DNA of 64,000 nt, from positions 16,144,175 through 16,208,174 of the forward strand of contig BSYO01000006.1 in the NCBI GenBank assembly GCA_033239525.1, written 5' to 3'. Position 1 is the first letter of the stretch, and every line of letters begins with the position of its first letter. Positions 11,581 through 22,303 of the stretch are shown here, piece after piece. The stretch comes from Nepenthes gracilis (Eukaryota; Streptophyta; Magnoliopsida; Caryophyllales; Nepenthaceae). The translations under genes were made by a program, and so were the position numbers. The notes beneath the pieces are model-generated. The model saw nothing but the letters and a program-made list of their open reading frames with translations, had not been told where the DNA came from and did not search any database.

Positions 11581-13428
11581 ATGGCTTTGACATCCGTTGC
11601 TGACATTCCTTCTGTTCTTCGAGAGAACGACATCAAAGAGCTGTGCATCAAATTTAACATCCTCAAAGATATCGCGTGAGGGCTCCGGATAAGGACGACA
11701 GGGCATTCTCTCCACCAACGGGACACGTGACGGTGTATGAGGCCCACTTAAGGAGCGACCTCCGTCTTCCTCTTCCAGACGACTTACAGTCGATTTTCCG
11801 TGCTCAAGGCGTTCGTCGCCTTGCCTCCTCGCCGTCTTTGTACGGTAAATTGATACTTTCTGTATCTTTCTTCGTAAGCATTCTTAGCGGTTAAAGATGC
11901 CGATGGTGAAGGGGCTATTTAAGATAAACCAGGGAGGAGAGTGGATCTCACTGGTTCCACGTAGTGGCCTGAAGGTCAATATGACCATCTACAACTCACT
12001 GAAGAACTGGAAGAACCGGTTCTTCTTCGTGAGTGTAATTGAGACCTGGCCCCTGGCAAAGGATTGGGACCAGGTGCCGAATGTTATACGAGAACGACGT
12101 CTGTAACGGAGACAGCGTCCTTGGAGTGGCTAACCAAATTAGTCAAAGCCCATCTCTCTGACTTCAAGAGAGATTTCTTGGTCTCTAGGGCAGAGAACAA
12201 GAAGGTGAATTGGGGATCCGCTTTCCCTGTTCAGAAGCTCAAGGCACCGCTGCCGGCGATCATGATGCGGCCGAGGGACTCCGGGGGTCTGATCATTCAT
12301 TCCCGCCTGACTGACGATGAATTTATCGGCCCCGGGCCCAAGAGGATGACTGTGGAGACGCCCTCCTGATCGTTTCTTCTGGGCCAGACTACATCGCTGC
12401 CGGGATTTGCAGCGGTCCTGGTAGTGCTACTGGGATGGAGAAGACGTTCAAGGACATGCCGAGAGCTAAGGCCGGAGGTGTTATACTGGCGCAGCCTGCG
12501 CCACGGGTGGCTCCTTAGTTTGTACCGGAGGAGATACCGCCTACGTCTTTCGATGAGCTGCCAGCGGGGTCGTAGGAGCCATCGGTTGGCTCTCCGGTTA
12601 TGCAGCAGCCGGCGGATCCGCTAGTGATTGATCTGGAGCATCCTGCTGCTCAGGAGCAGCACGCCGCCACCCCCGCCATGGATGATATCGATGAAGGGCT
12701 CCTGGATGACATCCTGGAGGCGGCCGCCGCTAGCCCTGCTCATGAGGGTTCTATCTCTATCCCACCAGCCACGGAGCCAAACTTGGAGGCTAGGCCAGAT
12801 AGGTCCGCATGGAGGATCTGGTAGGTATAATTTTTTGTGATGCTTTCTGCCTAACTTTTTCTTTAAAATTTCTGATTTGTTTTGTTCTTTGGTGCAGAAG
12901 GAGAAGGTGTTGGCTGCCGTGGAAAGGGTGATCGATCAGAGGGACCGCGTGATCTCCGACAGGGAGACGGAGATCGCTTGGCTTGACGCGAAGCTGGCGG
13001 CGTCAGGGACGAAGCACCGGCTGGATGCTGCCGCATTGCAGACCGTTCTCGCCGACACAGTGGCCGAGAACGCAAGTCTAAAGGAGGAGAACGCCCGCCT
13101 AAGAGAGGCGAATGAGCAGGTCAATAAGCGGCTCAACCTTCTTGCCGAGCATACGTCAGCCTTAGAGAACCAGCTGAGTATCCGGATACGCCCTCACGAG
13201 GTCGAGCAGATGATGCTGTCGCGGTTGTGGGTGAGGGTCAATATATGCCGGTGTATCGCGCGGATTATTGACTCTAACTTCCCGGTGGACCTGCTTAACA
13301 TGTCAAACAAGTCCGCCCAGAACCGCGAGAGTCTTGTGAGGGAGCACGGATGGTCAGGGGCCGCCACAGCCGCCTCCTTGATTTTTGATGTTCCTTTGTT
13401 GTATAATATACAATGTAAATATACTTGA
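11581..13428 (+). pseudogene. Antisense ORF of element A (putative gypsy-type transposon protein, PF04195-like), spliced
   Basis: This gene lies opposite to gag-pol, between integrase and the 3' LTR. From the ATG at 11,581 it reads MALTSVADIP, then after a stop and frame change VTVYEAHLRSDLRLPLPDD, the segment typical of the plant 'putative gypsy type transposon' family. The ORF continues with further shifts to about 12,820 through an acidic, Ala/Pro-rich part. A 77-bp intron (12,821-12,897, GT...TTTGGTGCAG) follows. Exon 2 (12,898-13,428) is open and begins with a strong coiled coil (KEKVLAAVERVIDQRD onward, then LKEENARLREANEQVNKRL), ending in a conserved HEVEQMMLSRLW region. Element B carries a homologous gene with an intron in the same place. 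Function is unknown; the coiled coil suggests self-association. This copy is broken in exon 1. Confidence 0.8.
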
Positions 13429-13432
13429 AAGC

Positions 13433-13438
13433 AATAAA
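13433..13438 (+). terminator. Poly(A) signal after the antisense ORF of A
   Basis: AATAAA begins five bases after the TGA of the antisense ORF and just after the TA-rich stretch TATAATATACAATGTAAA. This order suggests a dedicated 3' end for the antisense transcript. Confidence 0.6.
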
Positions 13439-13755
13439 ACGAGCGTTCTTCCACTTTGTGTGTCTACTTCTTTTTACTGTTTTTAATTCATGTTTGTAGT
13501 TGTACTTGGGCGGCCAACTGGGTTCGTAGGTGTGGTGTCCTTAGGTCACTTTGTAGGCAGCTGTGTATGTGTTAGCCGGCCTAGTGGTAGTGGCTTGTGA
13601 GTAAAGCTTGATGGCACTGTCCAAGTGTCGACTTGGGCGGCCAGCCTTGGAGAAGAATTTTTCTCCCTTCGACCATCGTTGACTATCACGCTATCTCCTT
13701 GTGAAGGAGGTCGTTGCGTGTGCTGCGCTAACTCCCTAAGATTTTGATTGCTAAC

Positions 13756-13994
13756 GTGCCATTTGGATGACCAAGGTTTAGATTCGACCACCTATGGGCC
13801 TCCTGGATGACCAGGGTTTAATACGATAGCTAATGGGCCGCTCGGATGATCGAGATTCATACTAGACTGCTTATGGGCCATCTGGATGACCAGTGTTTAA
13901 ATACGACCGCTAATGGGCCGCTGAGATAATCGAGGTTCATATTCGACCACTTATGGGCCGCCTGAATGACCAGGGTTTAGTAACGAGACGGTGA
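13756..13994. repeat. 40-bp tandem repeat, six units, two alternating types
   Basis: The landmark (G)GGGCC recurs at 13,756, 13,796, 13,835, 13,875, 13,915 and 13,955, a spacing of 39-40 bp. Units alternate between a form with GGATGACCAGGGTTTA and a form with GATNATCGAGRTTCATA, so the true period is about 80 bp. It lies between the 3' end of the antisense ORF and the 3' end of integrase. A shorter version (about two units) is in element B near 26,680-26,760. Confidence 0.85.
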
Positions 13995-14169
13995 AGACCT
14001 TCCCGACTTAGGGACAGTCTAGGTTGGGTAAATCTACAAAGCAAACACACACATATATATGCACACAAAAACTAGAAGGCAGTATGCTAAGGAAATACTT
14101 ATTTTGACAAATTAAAATAAGTAGGCGAATGCGTACACATATTAATGCAAGTACATACTTGGGTCCCTT

Positions 14170-15330
14170 ATTGGAAGTAGCATTTGAGGTGGATTGGGTT
14201 CCACGTTCATAGGACCAACTTTCCGTCCTGGTTTTAGAGTTTGTACGTTCCGTTTGGCAGGACGGTGAAAACTAGGAAAGGTCATTCCCAATTAGGGGAG
14301 AGCTTGCTGTGGCCGGCCAATTTGCCTGTGGCCTCGATGCCTCATAGGACCAAGTCCCCAACATCGAATTGTCACATCTTTACTTTTTTGTTGTAATATC
14401 GGGCAATTTGATGCTAGTAGGCAGCTATCCGTATTCTGGCGACGTCGCGGGCTTCCTCCAACAAGTCTAGGTGTTCCTTGATTTTTTGGAAGTTACCCCG
14501 TGGGTCAAATGATTCCACCCTAAGACTTTGAAGCCCGATTTCAATCGGGATTACCGCTTCAGTCCCATAGTAGAGACTGAAGGCTGTCTCGCGTGTTGGT
14601 TCTTTTGGGGTTGTCCGGTAATACTAGAGAACTGAGGGGAGTTCATCTACTTTGGAGCCCCCTACGTCTTCCAGCTTGGTCTTTAACCCATGGAGTGGCG
14701 TTCGGTTCTTGACCTTCACCTGTCCATTCGTTTAGGGGTATGCCACCAAAGTGTGGACCAACTTGATATCAAGGTTGGCTCAATACTTGGTGAAGTGTTT
14801 TCCCAAGAATTTGGTCTCGTTATCGGTCACGATGACCTCTGGGACACCAAATCTGCAAATAATGTTCTGGCAAAGGAATTCAAGAGCGTTGTGCTCTATG
14901 ATTTTCGCTAGTGGGATGGCCTCAACCCACTTGGTGAAGTAGTCGATACCCGTGATGATGAACTTCGTTTGCCCCGTGGCAATGGAAAATGGGTCGAGAA
15001 TATCGAGCTCCTATTGCGCGAAGGGCCAAGGGGCTTGAAGCGACTTCAGGTCAGCGGGCGGCTGATGGTGAAGGTTATTGTGAAGCTAGCAGTTTTCATA
15101 CTTCTTCACAAATTCGAGTGCGCCCTTTTTCATCGAGGGCTTGTAGTAGTCCTACCGCATGATCTTGAAGGCTTAGTTTTTTCCACCAATATGTACTTCG
15201 CAAATCCCGAGGTGCACTTCGTCCAAGGCGTAGTCAACCTCTTCGGGTGTTAGGCATCGGAGGTATAGGGTTGAGTAACCACGGTGATATAGCCACCCAT
15301 CAACCACAGTATACCAATTGGCTGTCTTTT
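14170..15330 (-). pseudogene. Integrase of element A
   Basis: This gypsy integrase inserts the element cDNA. Reading leftward from 15,330 there is an HHCC zinc-finger region (HLGICEVHIGGK, then ..C..C before LHNNLHHQPP). The catalytic core follows with LDILDPF (first Asp), IDYFTKWVEAIPLAKI, IICRFGVPEVIVTDNETKF (second Asp), NGQVKVKNRT (Glu changed to Lys in this read) and YRTTPKEPTREAF. The C-terminal part ends near 14,170-14,200. Several in-frame stops and the change at the catalytic glutamate show it is inactive. Confidence 0.85.
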
Positions 15331-15559
15331 TGATTCGCTTAGCCTTCTCTATCTTCTGGCAACGATCCGTCAGCCAGATAGTTAAGGTAGGGCGTCATCC
15401 AATTTTCCGCTTTGAAAATCTGCATCGCCTCCTACTTTTCTGTGCTGGGAGCGTTCAGAATCTTCCTCGTGTCCCTCGAGTACTGTTCTTGATTTTCGGT
15501 TGCAGCGGCTCTAGCCAGTTGGTCTGCTTTCCAGTTTTACGTTCTGGAAACATGAATCA

Positions 15560-16260
15560 GGGTTAGTTTGTCGAAACCCTGGGCGGCCTCCCTCGCCTTT
15601 GCCAAGTATTTGGCTAGGTGAGGGTTTCTTATCTCGAAGTCTCTGTTAACCTAGTTAACGATCAGTTCGGAGTCGTTATAGACCACCAACATCTTCGTAG
15701 AGCACTCCTTTGCTAATCGTAATCCGGGCTAATAGGCTTCATATTCGGCAACGTTATTAGTTGCCGGGAAACTGAGTCCGAGGAAATACTTTACCTCAAA
15801 CCCATTTGGGATTGTGAGGACCACCCCAACACTGTTGTCGGTGTCCGTAAATGATCCGTTTACGTGGAGTACCCATTTTGGAACTCCATCAAGCTGTACC
15901 GCGCTTTCTGCGGGTAGTTCTTTAAGAACTGAGGTCGTGGTCTCAACAATGAAGTCGGCCAGAGCCTACGCTTTTACAGCAGGTCTGGACTGAAATTTGA
16001 TGTTGAACTCACCCAACGCGATAGCCCACTTCACCAGCCGCCCTGCAATGTCGGGTTTCTGGAGAATATTCTTTAGGGGCTTGTCAATGAGGACTACCAT
16101 ATGGTACGCCTGAAAGTATGGCCTTAACTTTCGCGCGGAGAATATTAATGCTAAGGCTAGTTTTTCTGTGCGTGAATAGCATGTTTCGAGACCGGTCAAT
16201 GTTTTACTCACGTAGTAGACAGGCTGTTGGGTGTTGAGTCCTGGCTTATGAGGACGAAGT
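15560..16260 (-). pseudogene. Two RNase H domains of element A (gypsy type plus archaeal type)
   Basis: The first domain (about 16,260-15,960) reads YYVSKTLTGLETCYS, then LALALIFSARKLRPYFQ and LVKWAIALGEFNIKF, the degenerate RNase H that follows RT in gypsy elements. The second (about 15,880-15,560) reads LHVNGSFTDTDNSVGVVL, then NNVAEYEAY, LVVYNDSELIVN and LAKYLAKA, the archaeal-type RNase H acquired by the Tat lineage. Its first catalytic Asp (usual VDGSS) is Asn here, while the Glu and second Asp are visible. Stops interrupt it. The pair is strong evidence for the Tat lineage. Confidence 0.82.
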
Positions 16261-16281
16261 TGAGGGATACCTCTGACACTG

Positions 16282-17200
16282 CTAGGTAGAGATACAGCTC
16301 TTTCCGCCCTTAGGCGACGCCAGCAGTGGCGGGCTGGCCAGATACTGCTTTAATTCATTAAAGACTGTCTGGCAGTCTGCTGTCCATTGAAACCTGTTGG
16401 ATTTTGTCCCTCTTAGGGCCTTAAAGAAGGGCTGGTACTTGTCGCTAGACTTCGCAAGGAAGCCGGACAACGCTGCTAGCCGTCCAGTCAATCGCTGGAC
16501 ATCCTTTACGCTCCGCGGGAGAGTCATGTCTGCGAGGGCCTTAATCTTCTCTGGGTTTGCCTCAATCCCCCGTTGGGAGACAATGAAACCCAAGAATTTA
16601 CCAGAGGCTACCCCTAAGACACACTTAGTCGGGTTCAGCTTCATGTGATACTTGCGGAGCACCTCAAACGACTCTGCCAGGTTGCGGATGTGGTCGTCGA
16701 CGACTCTGCTCTTGACGAGCATGTCATCGACGTAGACTTCCATGTTGCGACCTATCTGTTTTTCAAACATCTTGTTGACCAGTCGTTGATAGGTTACTCC
16801 AACATTTTTCAGTCCGAAGGACATCACTTTGTAGCAGTAGGTGTCCTGATCCGTAATGAACGAGGTGTGCTCATCATCTTCCGGACTCATTCAGATCTGG
16901 TTGTAATCCGAATAAGCGTCCATGAAGCTTAGCAACTTATGTCCGGCCGTCGAGTCAACCAGCAGGTCAATCCTGGGCAAGGAAAAGCTGTCCTTTGGGC
17001 AGACTTTATTAATGTCGGTAAAATCGACACACATCTGTCATTTTCCATTACTTTTCTTCACCAGGACGACATTAGAGAGCCAATCTGGGTAGTGGACTTC
17101 TCTAATAATCCTGCGTCCAGCAATTTCTTTACCTCTTCCCGGATGGCGATCAACTTTTCTACGTAGTGGTTCCTCCGCTTCTACTTGACGGGCTTCTAGC
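16282..17200 (-). pseudogene. Reverse transcriptase of element A
   Basis: This copies element RNA into DNA. An open stretch of 202 codons (16,890-16,282) contains TYCYKVMSFGLKNVGVTYQR and MEVYVDDMLVKS. The catalytic YVDD is intact at 16,723-16,734, followed by KCVLGVASGKFLGFIVSQRG and the connection domain with FQWTADCQTVF. The N-terminal part (17,200-16,900) is degraded, with a stop just before MSPEDDEHTSF. It is a typical Tat-lineage RT by sequence. Confidence 0.88.
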
Positions 17201-17399
17201 CAGAATCAAGCTCCAGCTTGTGGACCATCACCTCAGCCGGAACTCCAGGCATGTCTGCTAGAGTCTACGAAAAAATATTAGCGTTCTGTCGCAGGAACGC
17301 GATCAGTTCATCGCCAGTGTTCTGGCGGTTGAGTCGCCGATCTGTACACACCTTTTCGGCTCCTCTGGGTTCAGTGGGACCAGATCTGTGGCTTCACCG

Positions 17400-17890
17400 G
17401 ACTACGCTTGTTGTAGGGTTGTCTCGTCTCGATGATCGAGTTCCCCAATCATTCTAGTGCTGCCGCTAGGGGGAATTTGAGACATGTAGCATGTTCGCCC
17501 AATAACTTGGTCGTCTAACACCTTTCCTACATCATAAGGCGTTGGAAACTTCATCTTGAGGTGTGAAATCGAGGTGACTGCCCCAAACGCTGTTAGGCAC
17601 GACCTGCCTAGTATAACATTGTAAACCGAGTGCAGGTTGACCACCAAGAAGGTGAGCGTACGACTCGCTGTTTTTGGATACGTGCCCAGGGTGACCTCTA
17701 GTTGGATTGTTCCTCGGACGAGCACTGGCTCTTTGTCAAGGCCATACAGTGGGTCCTACGTCGGTTTTAATCGGTTCTTTTTCAAGCCTAATTTAAGGAA
17801 AGTATCTAAGTAAAGTAAATCCTTTGAACTACCATTATCAATAAACACTTGCTTCAGCTGGTAGTCGACACTACCATCTGAAACGAGCGC
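17400..17890 (-). pseudogene. Aspartic protease of element A
   Basis: This would cleave the polyprotein. The active-site segment near 17,860-17,800 reads FIDNGSSKDLLYLDTF, so the catalytic Asp is kept in a D-N-G-S-S version of the usual D-T/G-G-S-S. The C-terminal part (open 107 codons at 17,725-17,402) reads GTIQLEVTLGT, FLVVNLHSVYNVILGR and LKMKFPTPYDVGKV, typical of Tat proteases. Confidence 0.8.
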
Positions 17891-17999
17891 AGATAAAACA
17901 AGGGGTCAGCATGGAGGGACATTACATGAGTCAAGTCATTATCACTGAAGCTAATTGCATTGTCCACCGTGTGCTACTTCTTCCTCTTAGTCTGCTGAT

Positions 18000-19633
18000 C
18001 CTTATTGTTGGCTGGATTTTTGGCAGGTCGAATTGTGACCATATTGACCACCCCTGCCGTAACCCGATTTCGAGGAGGAGACGGCTTCTGCCCTTTTCTG
18101 TCGGCTACTCCATAACCCTACCCAGGGCCCTTGACAAAGCTGGTGAGGTGCCCCCTGCGAATCAATTCCTCGATCTCGCTTTACAATGTCTTACAGTCTT
18201 CAGGAAAATGTCCAGCAGAGTGGAAAAAATCACAGTATTTCGACTGGTTCCTGGTGTCCTTCTTTAGTGGTTTCGGCCACTTCAGGAATTTTTTCCCGCG
18301 GATCTGCATAAGGACATTTGAGCGCATATCCGTTAGGGGCGTAAAGCTGATGGGCCCGTAATATCTGCATTCTGACAGCCCAATTCTGTGTTGCTTCCGG
18401 CAGGAGTAATCACCGCCGCTGTATTTTCTTTTTCCCTCTCCACGGAATGGACAAGGCTGGTTCGCTCGTACTGGGCGTTTGGCTTCGTTGGCTTCCTCTA
18501 CCGCTGTGTAAGCCCGAGTGATTGATTTTGCCTCCTGGAAGGTATGGGGGTTCTTGTGGGCCAAGTACTTGAAAAAGTACCCGTGGGTCAGCGCGGAGAT
18601 GAAACTGTCCAACTTCATCTTTTCCATGATCCGGGGAATCTACCTGGCCTCCGTCATGAAACGGTCTAGGAATCTCCATGGGTTCTCCTATAGCTTCTGC
18701 TTGATAGGAGAGATGCCACGACTGCTTCTTTTCCCGTCGACTCGAGGTATACTGAGCTAGGAAGAGGTTGGTAAGCTCCCTGAAGCATCGGATAGAGTCT
18801 GAAGGGAGGTGATGGAGCCAAATGCGGGCATCTCCTTTCAGCGTGAGTGGGAAGTAACAGCACATCGCTGAGTCTTCCAATCCTTGTAGACTCAGATGGT
18901 GCGGAAGTGATCCATATGATCAACTGGATCACTGCTCCAATCGTATAAATCAAGGGAAGGCATCTTGAACTTGGTGGGCAGTAGTGGATTTAAGATCTCC
19001 GCTGTGAAGGGAGATCGGTCAAAGTCAACAGCATGCTCATCGTCCTTGAACACGCGGTTTCAGATCTTTTCCACCCGTGGATCCAAGCGAGCAGCATTGG
19101 CAGATTTCTTAGAGTTGAGATAAGCCTTCAACTCTGTTTTGTCCCCGGAGGGTCCAGTAGCCGGCCGGCTACTGCCTCCAGTGGACCTAGCAGTCCCGGA
19201 GGCTCGCTCCTGGATTGAGTTTCCATTATTACTTGAGAGTATCGGAGGTTTCTTCTTTCCGGACTTTCTTCCGGCGTTGTATTTCTAGAGCGCTCTTCAG
19301 ACCTTATCTGGCTTGGAGCGCGCGAAGAGGTTGGGATCTGATCATTTTTCGGCCTCCTCAGCCTTCTAACCAGCTTCTTTTTCCTTGGGCCACCTTTTCT
19401 GGTGGCTAGCGCAGGGGCGGCTGCGGGCGGAGCCCCCTGCTGTGGCTGCTCTTGCCGAGAGTAAAGGATTTCGAGTAGATGGTTGTTGGTTTGCATCTAC
19501 TCTATCAGTTGTTGAAAGTAAGGTGCAGGCACCCCGCCTATCGTCCCGTTGACCAGGGTACTAGCAGCGTGGTCATGGTTGGGAGAAGTGGTGTCTCTAG
19601 CAGGCTCGCAAGCTTGGGTCTCATATTCACTAT
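18000..19633 (-). pseudogene. Gag of element A
   Basis: This is the nucleocapsid-forming protein. Reading leftward it has an N-terminal part ending PAPYFQQLIE, then an in-frame TAG at about 19,497 (probably a former CAG), a basic linker, the DPVDHM.HF-type retrotransposon gag core at 18,950-18,600, and near 18,250-18,190 the zinc-knuckle-like KYCDFFHSAGHFPEDCKTL typical of Tat gag. The likely start codon is ATA here (19,633-19,631). The duplicate copy at 29,230-29,228 still has ATG. Several frame changes are present. Confidence 0.82.
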
Positions 19634-19699
19634 TGCGGATGAGTCTGGCAGTGAAAAGAGGGTGTTCTGGGGAAGTGTAGTTGGCTTTTCGTGAGTGCT

Positions 19700-19717
19700 T
19701 CTCATAGATGGCGTCAA
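19700..19717 (-). promoter_or_regulatory. Primer-binding site of element A
   Basis: Directly after the 5' LTR in element sense comes TTGACGCCATCTATGAGA. The duplicate at 29,297-29,314 has TTGACGCCGTCTATGGGA, closer to the TGGCGCCGTCTGTGGGA type I associate with Tat-like elements. I cannot assign the tRNA with certainty. Confidence 0.6.
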
Positions 19718-20769
19718 TGATGCATCTTTGGATCCGAATTTCGAATAGATTCAGACTGGTTTACTTGACTGGTTCCGGCTTTGTTCACCAAGTTGAGATC
19801 CTGCAGACCACTAAACAAACAAGAGGTCAGTGTGTCGACGAAAAGTTATCCCACCGAAAATATTCCGACGCTTAAGTCAGTAAGAAAGCCTCCAAAATCT
19901 GGGAAGGTAATGAGAACTAAAATTGAGAGGGTAAGAGAGAACGTGTGGGAAGGGAGTGTTTGGATGTCCAAATGAAAGAGAGGCTTGGCCGTCTCTTGAA
20001 TCTGGGATGGTGGAAAGGCAGTTTACGGCTGTAGGGAGCACATTTGTATACCTTTGGATCTTTGAGTGCCAGCAGAGAGTGCCTGGGTATCAGAGAGCTT
20101 TAGGTTCTCTGAGAGAGAGAGGCTGGAAGCATAGCAAAAAGCATGCCCAGGAATGAAAACCCTAGAGCTTATTTGAATGGTGGCAGGGTAATCTTCCATC
20201 GTTGGAAGACGTGATTCCTGTGCCATTTTGGGCGGCCTTCCTTCTGCAGGAAAGCGTAAGTTACCTAACTTATTGAGATTGCTTCCTTTCTTGGCGGTTA
20301 GCGGCTTTCCAAGCTGCTCACCTTCCTTTCATGCACTTTACCGTTGGAAAACTTCAATTGGTAGGAAATTGGAAAAATCTGGCACCGTCCTTATGGGAAG
20401 GACGCTGATTTTGTCAATATTCTTTTTGAGTATTGGCTAAGTTTATGGAAGGCGCAAGTCAGGGAAAGAGCCGTTGCTAATCGCCTACTGGATCGTGGTC
20501 CCAAGTGAGCCAGACCCATAAAAGCCTTCTTATTTTTGGGCCTGCTGCTATAGTGATTCTGATCAACGCTTGAGTTGACCGTCTTAAGCGTGAGTTGGCG
20601 GCTTCCTTTGCTCGCGCCTTCAGTCGGTCAACGCTGCGCCGATCGGGCGCTGCGTTTGGCCAAGATTTTGGGCCTTCACCTCTGCCGGTCAACGTTGAGT
20701 TAGACGCCCAATGCGCTTATTTGAGCCTTCTTTGACTATTGGGCAAGCCCAACTACATTATACCCATCA
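19718..20769 (-). repeat. 5' LTR of element A
   Basis: This 1,052-bp LTR starts TGATGCATC and ends TATACCCATCA on the plus strand, followed by the target duplication ACTAT (20,770-20,774). It is the original of the copy at 29,315-30,370. Confidence 0.92.
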
Positions 20770-21336
20770 ACTATTATGTATTTTAATAATTTATTGATAT
20801 TATAGAGGATATAATATTTTTCTAACATAAGAGATGCTACATTTGGTATTGGGAAGTTGGAACACATGTAAATCAATATTTTGCATATCATTAGTTGCTA
20901 TCACACTGGCAATTACAGCAAATGTACATAATATTATTGTTTATATATAGAATATATATTATTTGTGATTCAGTAATTGTAGTTTAATCAGTTACTTACA
21001 GACCAAAAATCTTAAACTCATATAACATTGAAGCTAATGTAAATGAATACAGATTTGGTCATGTTTAGCAAGGACTGGGGTCTTTCACGTTGCAATGGAG
21101 GAATCAACCAATGGGGTCTTTCAGTGGAGCCTTGATAATTGACTTTCAAGCGTTTACGCTCCTTCTCCCCACATCCATTTTGGAAATTTAGTTAAACAAA
21201 GCCAGATTTGAATTTACTTCTCTGGATTTGAGTATTTTACAGAAAAATTCAAAATGCTAGAACACGCAGACGTGGGCACATCCCTTGCGCGGAGCTACGT
21301 GTTTGACTTTTCATTTCCGGAGTAAAAGAGCAGACA
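20770..21336. other. AT-rich host interval beside element A
   Basis: This is non-coding DNA between the right edge of A and the small ORF. The same sequence follows the A LTR at 30,371, but there about 245 bp (unit-1 positions 20,957-21,200) are missing, with a two-base match at the deletion ends. It contains no recognisable repeat terminus. Confidence 0.6.
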
Positions 21337-21711
21337 TCACCAACCTTGAACACGCCACCGCCGATTCGGATCCGGCAACCAGCTCGACGTTTTCCATTTC
21401 TTCTTCAACTTCACCTTCCTCGGCTTCTCCGTCGCACTCACTTCGCCGGCGGTGGCGGCCGATTTTCCAAAGAGGACTCTCGCTATGAGTTCCCGAGCAT
21501 TAATACTCTTCTTCTTCCTCGTCTCAATTTTGCTCAACGGAGACTCGTCGCTTAATCTCATAGATTGGGAGAGCCTCTCGTAGCCTCTGAATCGCGCGAA
21601 TCCGGAAGGCATAGAATCGGAAAATAGTGCGCAGCTTCTGGATCTTCCCAGCACGAATGGAGAATATTTTCGAGGCCTGAAATTGAAGCTTCCGCCATAG
21701 TTCGCCGCCAT
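21337..21711 (-). CDS. Small basic protein of unknown function, copy 1 (124 aa)
   Basis: This is an open frame from ATG at 21,711 to TGA at 21,337. It begins MAANYGGSFNFRPRKYSP, is rich in Arg, Lys and Ser, has a lysine-rich stretch (KLKKKWK) and ends SSWLPDPNRRWRVQGW. The W.PDP motif near the C-terminus recalls the WVPDPVTG of LEA_3-type plant proteins, but the rest does not match, so I do not assign a family. No membrane segment or clear signal peptide is visible. Upstream on the minus strand AATAAAAGG lies about 50 bases before the ATG, a weak TATA-like site. The interval has a higher GC content than its surroundings and is not part of A or B. The second copy at 30,702-31,076 is almost identical. 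It could be a real small gene or the end of a longer host exon. Confidence 0.5.
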   Translation of the reverse strand: MAANYGGSFNFRPRKYSPFVLGRSRSCALFSDSMPSGFARFRGYERLSQSMRLSDESPLSKIETRKKKSINARELIARVLFGKSAATAGEVSATEKPRKVKLKKKWKTSSWLPDPNRRWRVQGW

Positions 21712-22303
21712 TTGAGAAAATTAGAATGACCCGAGTCTTACTCTGTCCGCCTTTTATTCACCTCCACGTTTTCTTGCAAACCTATAATAAGCCTTTTTGT
21801 TATTTTTTCATATTAAATAAAATCAATGTAAATTCTGTTAAAATGATATTTAAAAAAGACTATTTTTAAGCAAAAATTTTGAAAGTCTTGAAATAATAAA
21901 ATTTTAATAACTATAGAATTTAGCCACACTTGTAAAATTCAAGTCAAACGTCTATCACACTAACTCTTGGTGTGCCATGATGACTTGGGTCCAAAAATTA
22001 CTTTACTGATGCCAATGTACCATATGTATAACACATAAATTAGTTCATAAATTTTAAAAAACACGAAATTAAATATAATACAAAATTTAGTGTATATTGC
22101 TTGATAGAACTTATAATTATCGCTAGAGTAAAATAAATCAATAAGCCTTTTGGTTACTTCAAGGCGCACAAATGCCATATTCAAACAAGGCAATAGGGTC
22201 TTACATTTCTGATGTTGAGTAATCTTATTCAAAATTTTATTTGCTAATGGAACAATCATGATTTAACATACTGAAAGTAATGTGTTCCCGAATCCGGGTT
22301 ACC
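21712..22303. other. Host interval left of the B LTR, nearly identical in both units
   Basis: This is AT-rich DNA with no domain. A 99-codon minus-strand ORF at 21,960-22,259 is perfectly kept in the other unit (31,325-31,624), but its composition is that of chance AT-rich sequence. The two copies of this interval look identical over nearly 600 bases. Confidence 0.55.

Larger units (their letters stand above)
9951..20769 (-). mobile_element. Full-length decayed Tat-lineage gypsy retrotransposon, element A
   Basis: This is a 10,819-bp Ty3/gypsy element read on the minus strand. It is bounded by LTRs at 19,718-20,769 (5') and 9,951-10,977 (3') and flanked by a perfect 5-bp target duplication ACTAT at 9,946-9,950 and 20,770-20,774. 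The internal order in element sense is primer site, gag, protease, RT, gypsy RNase H, second archaeal-type RNase H, integrase, then a long 3' region with an ORF on the opposite strand, and a polypurine tract. The double RNase H and an antisense ORF near the 3' end are known features of plant Tat-lineage elements (Grande/Retand-like). Many stops (typically C-to-T or G-to-A changes) show it is inactive. The two LTRs differ at well over one base in ten where I compared them, so the insertion is old. Confidence 0.9.

Noticed and set aside
12877..13428. 183-codon ORF as a separate coiled-coil gene
   Set aside because: Its start lies before the intron acceptor. It is the second exon of the antisense ORF of A, as shown by the same layout in B.
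13756..13994. Regularly spaced repeats resembling a CRISPR array
   Set aside because: The units are direct 40-bp tandem repeats with no unique spacers, inside a plant retrotransposon.
18518..18760. Plus-strand ORFs opposite gag and pol in elements A and B
   Set aside because: They are reverse-strand shadows of the minus-strand gag and pol genes.
21960..22259. 99-codon minus-strand ORF, identical at 31,325-31,624
   Set aside because: Identity is explained by the near-identical duplicate tract. The composition is that of random AT-rich DNA and no domain is visible.
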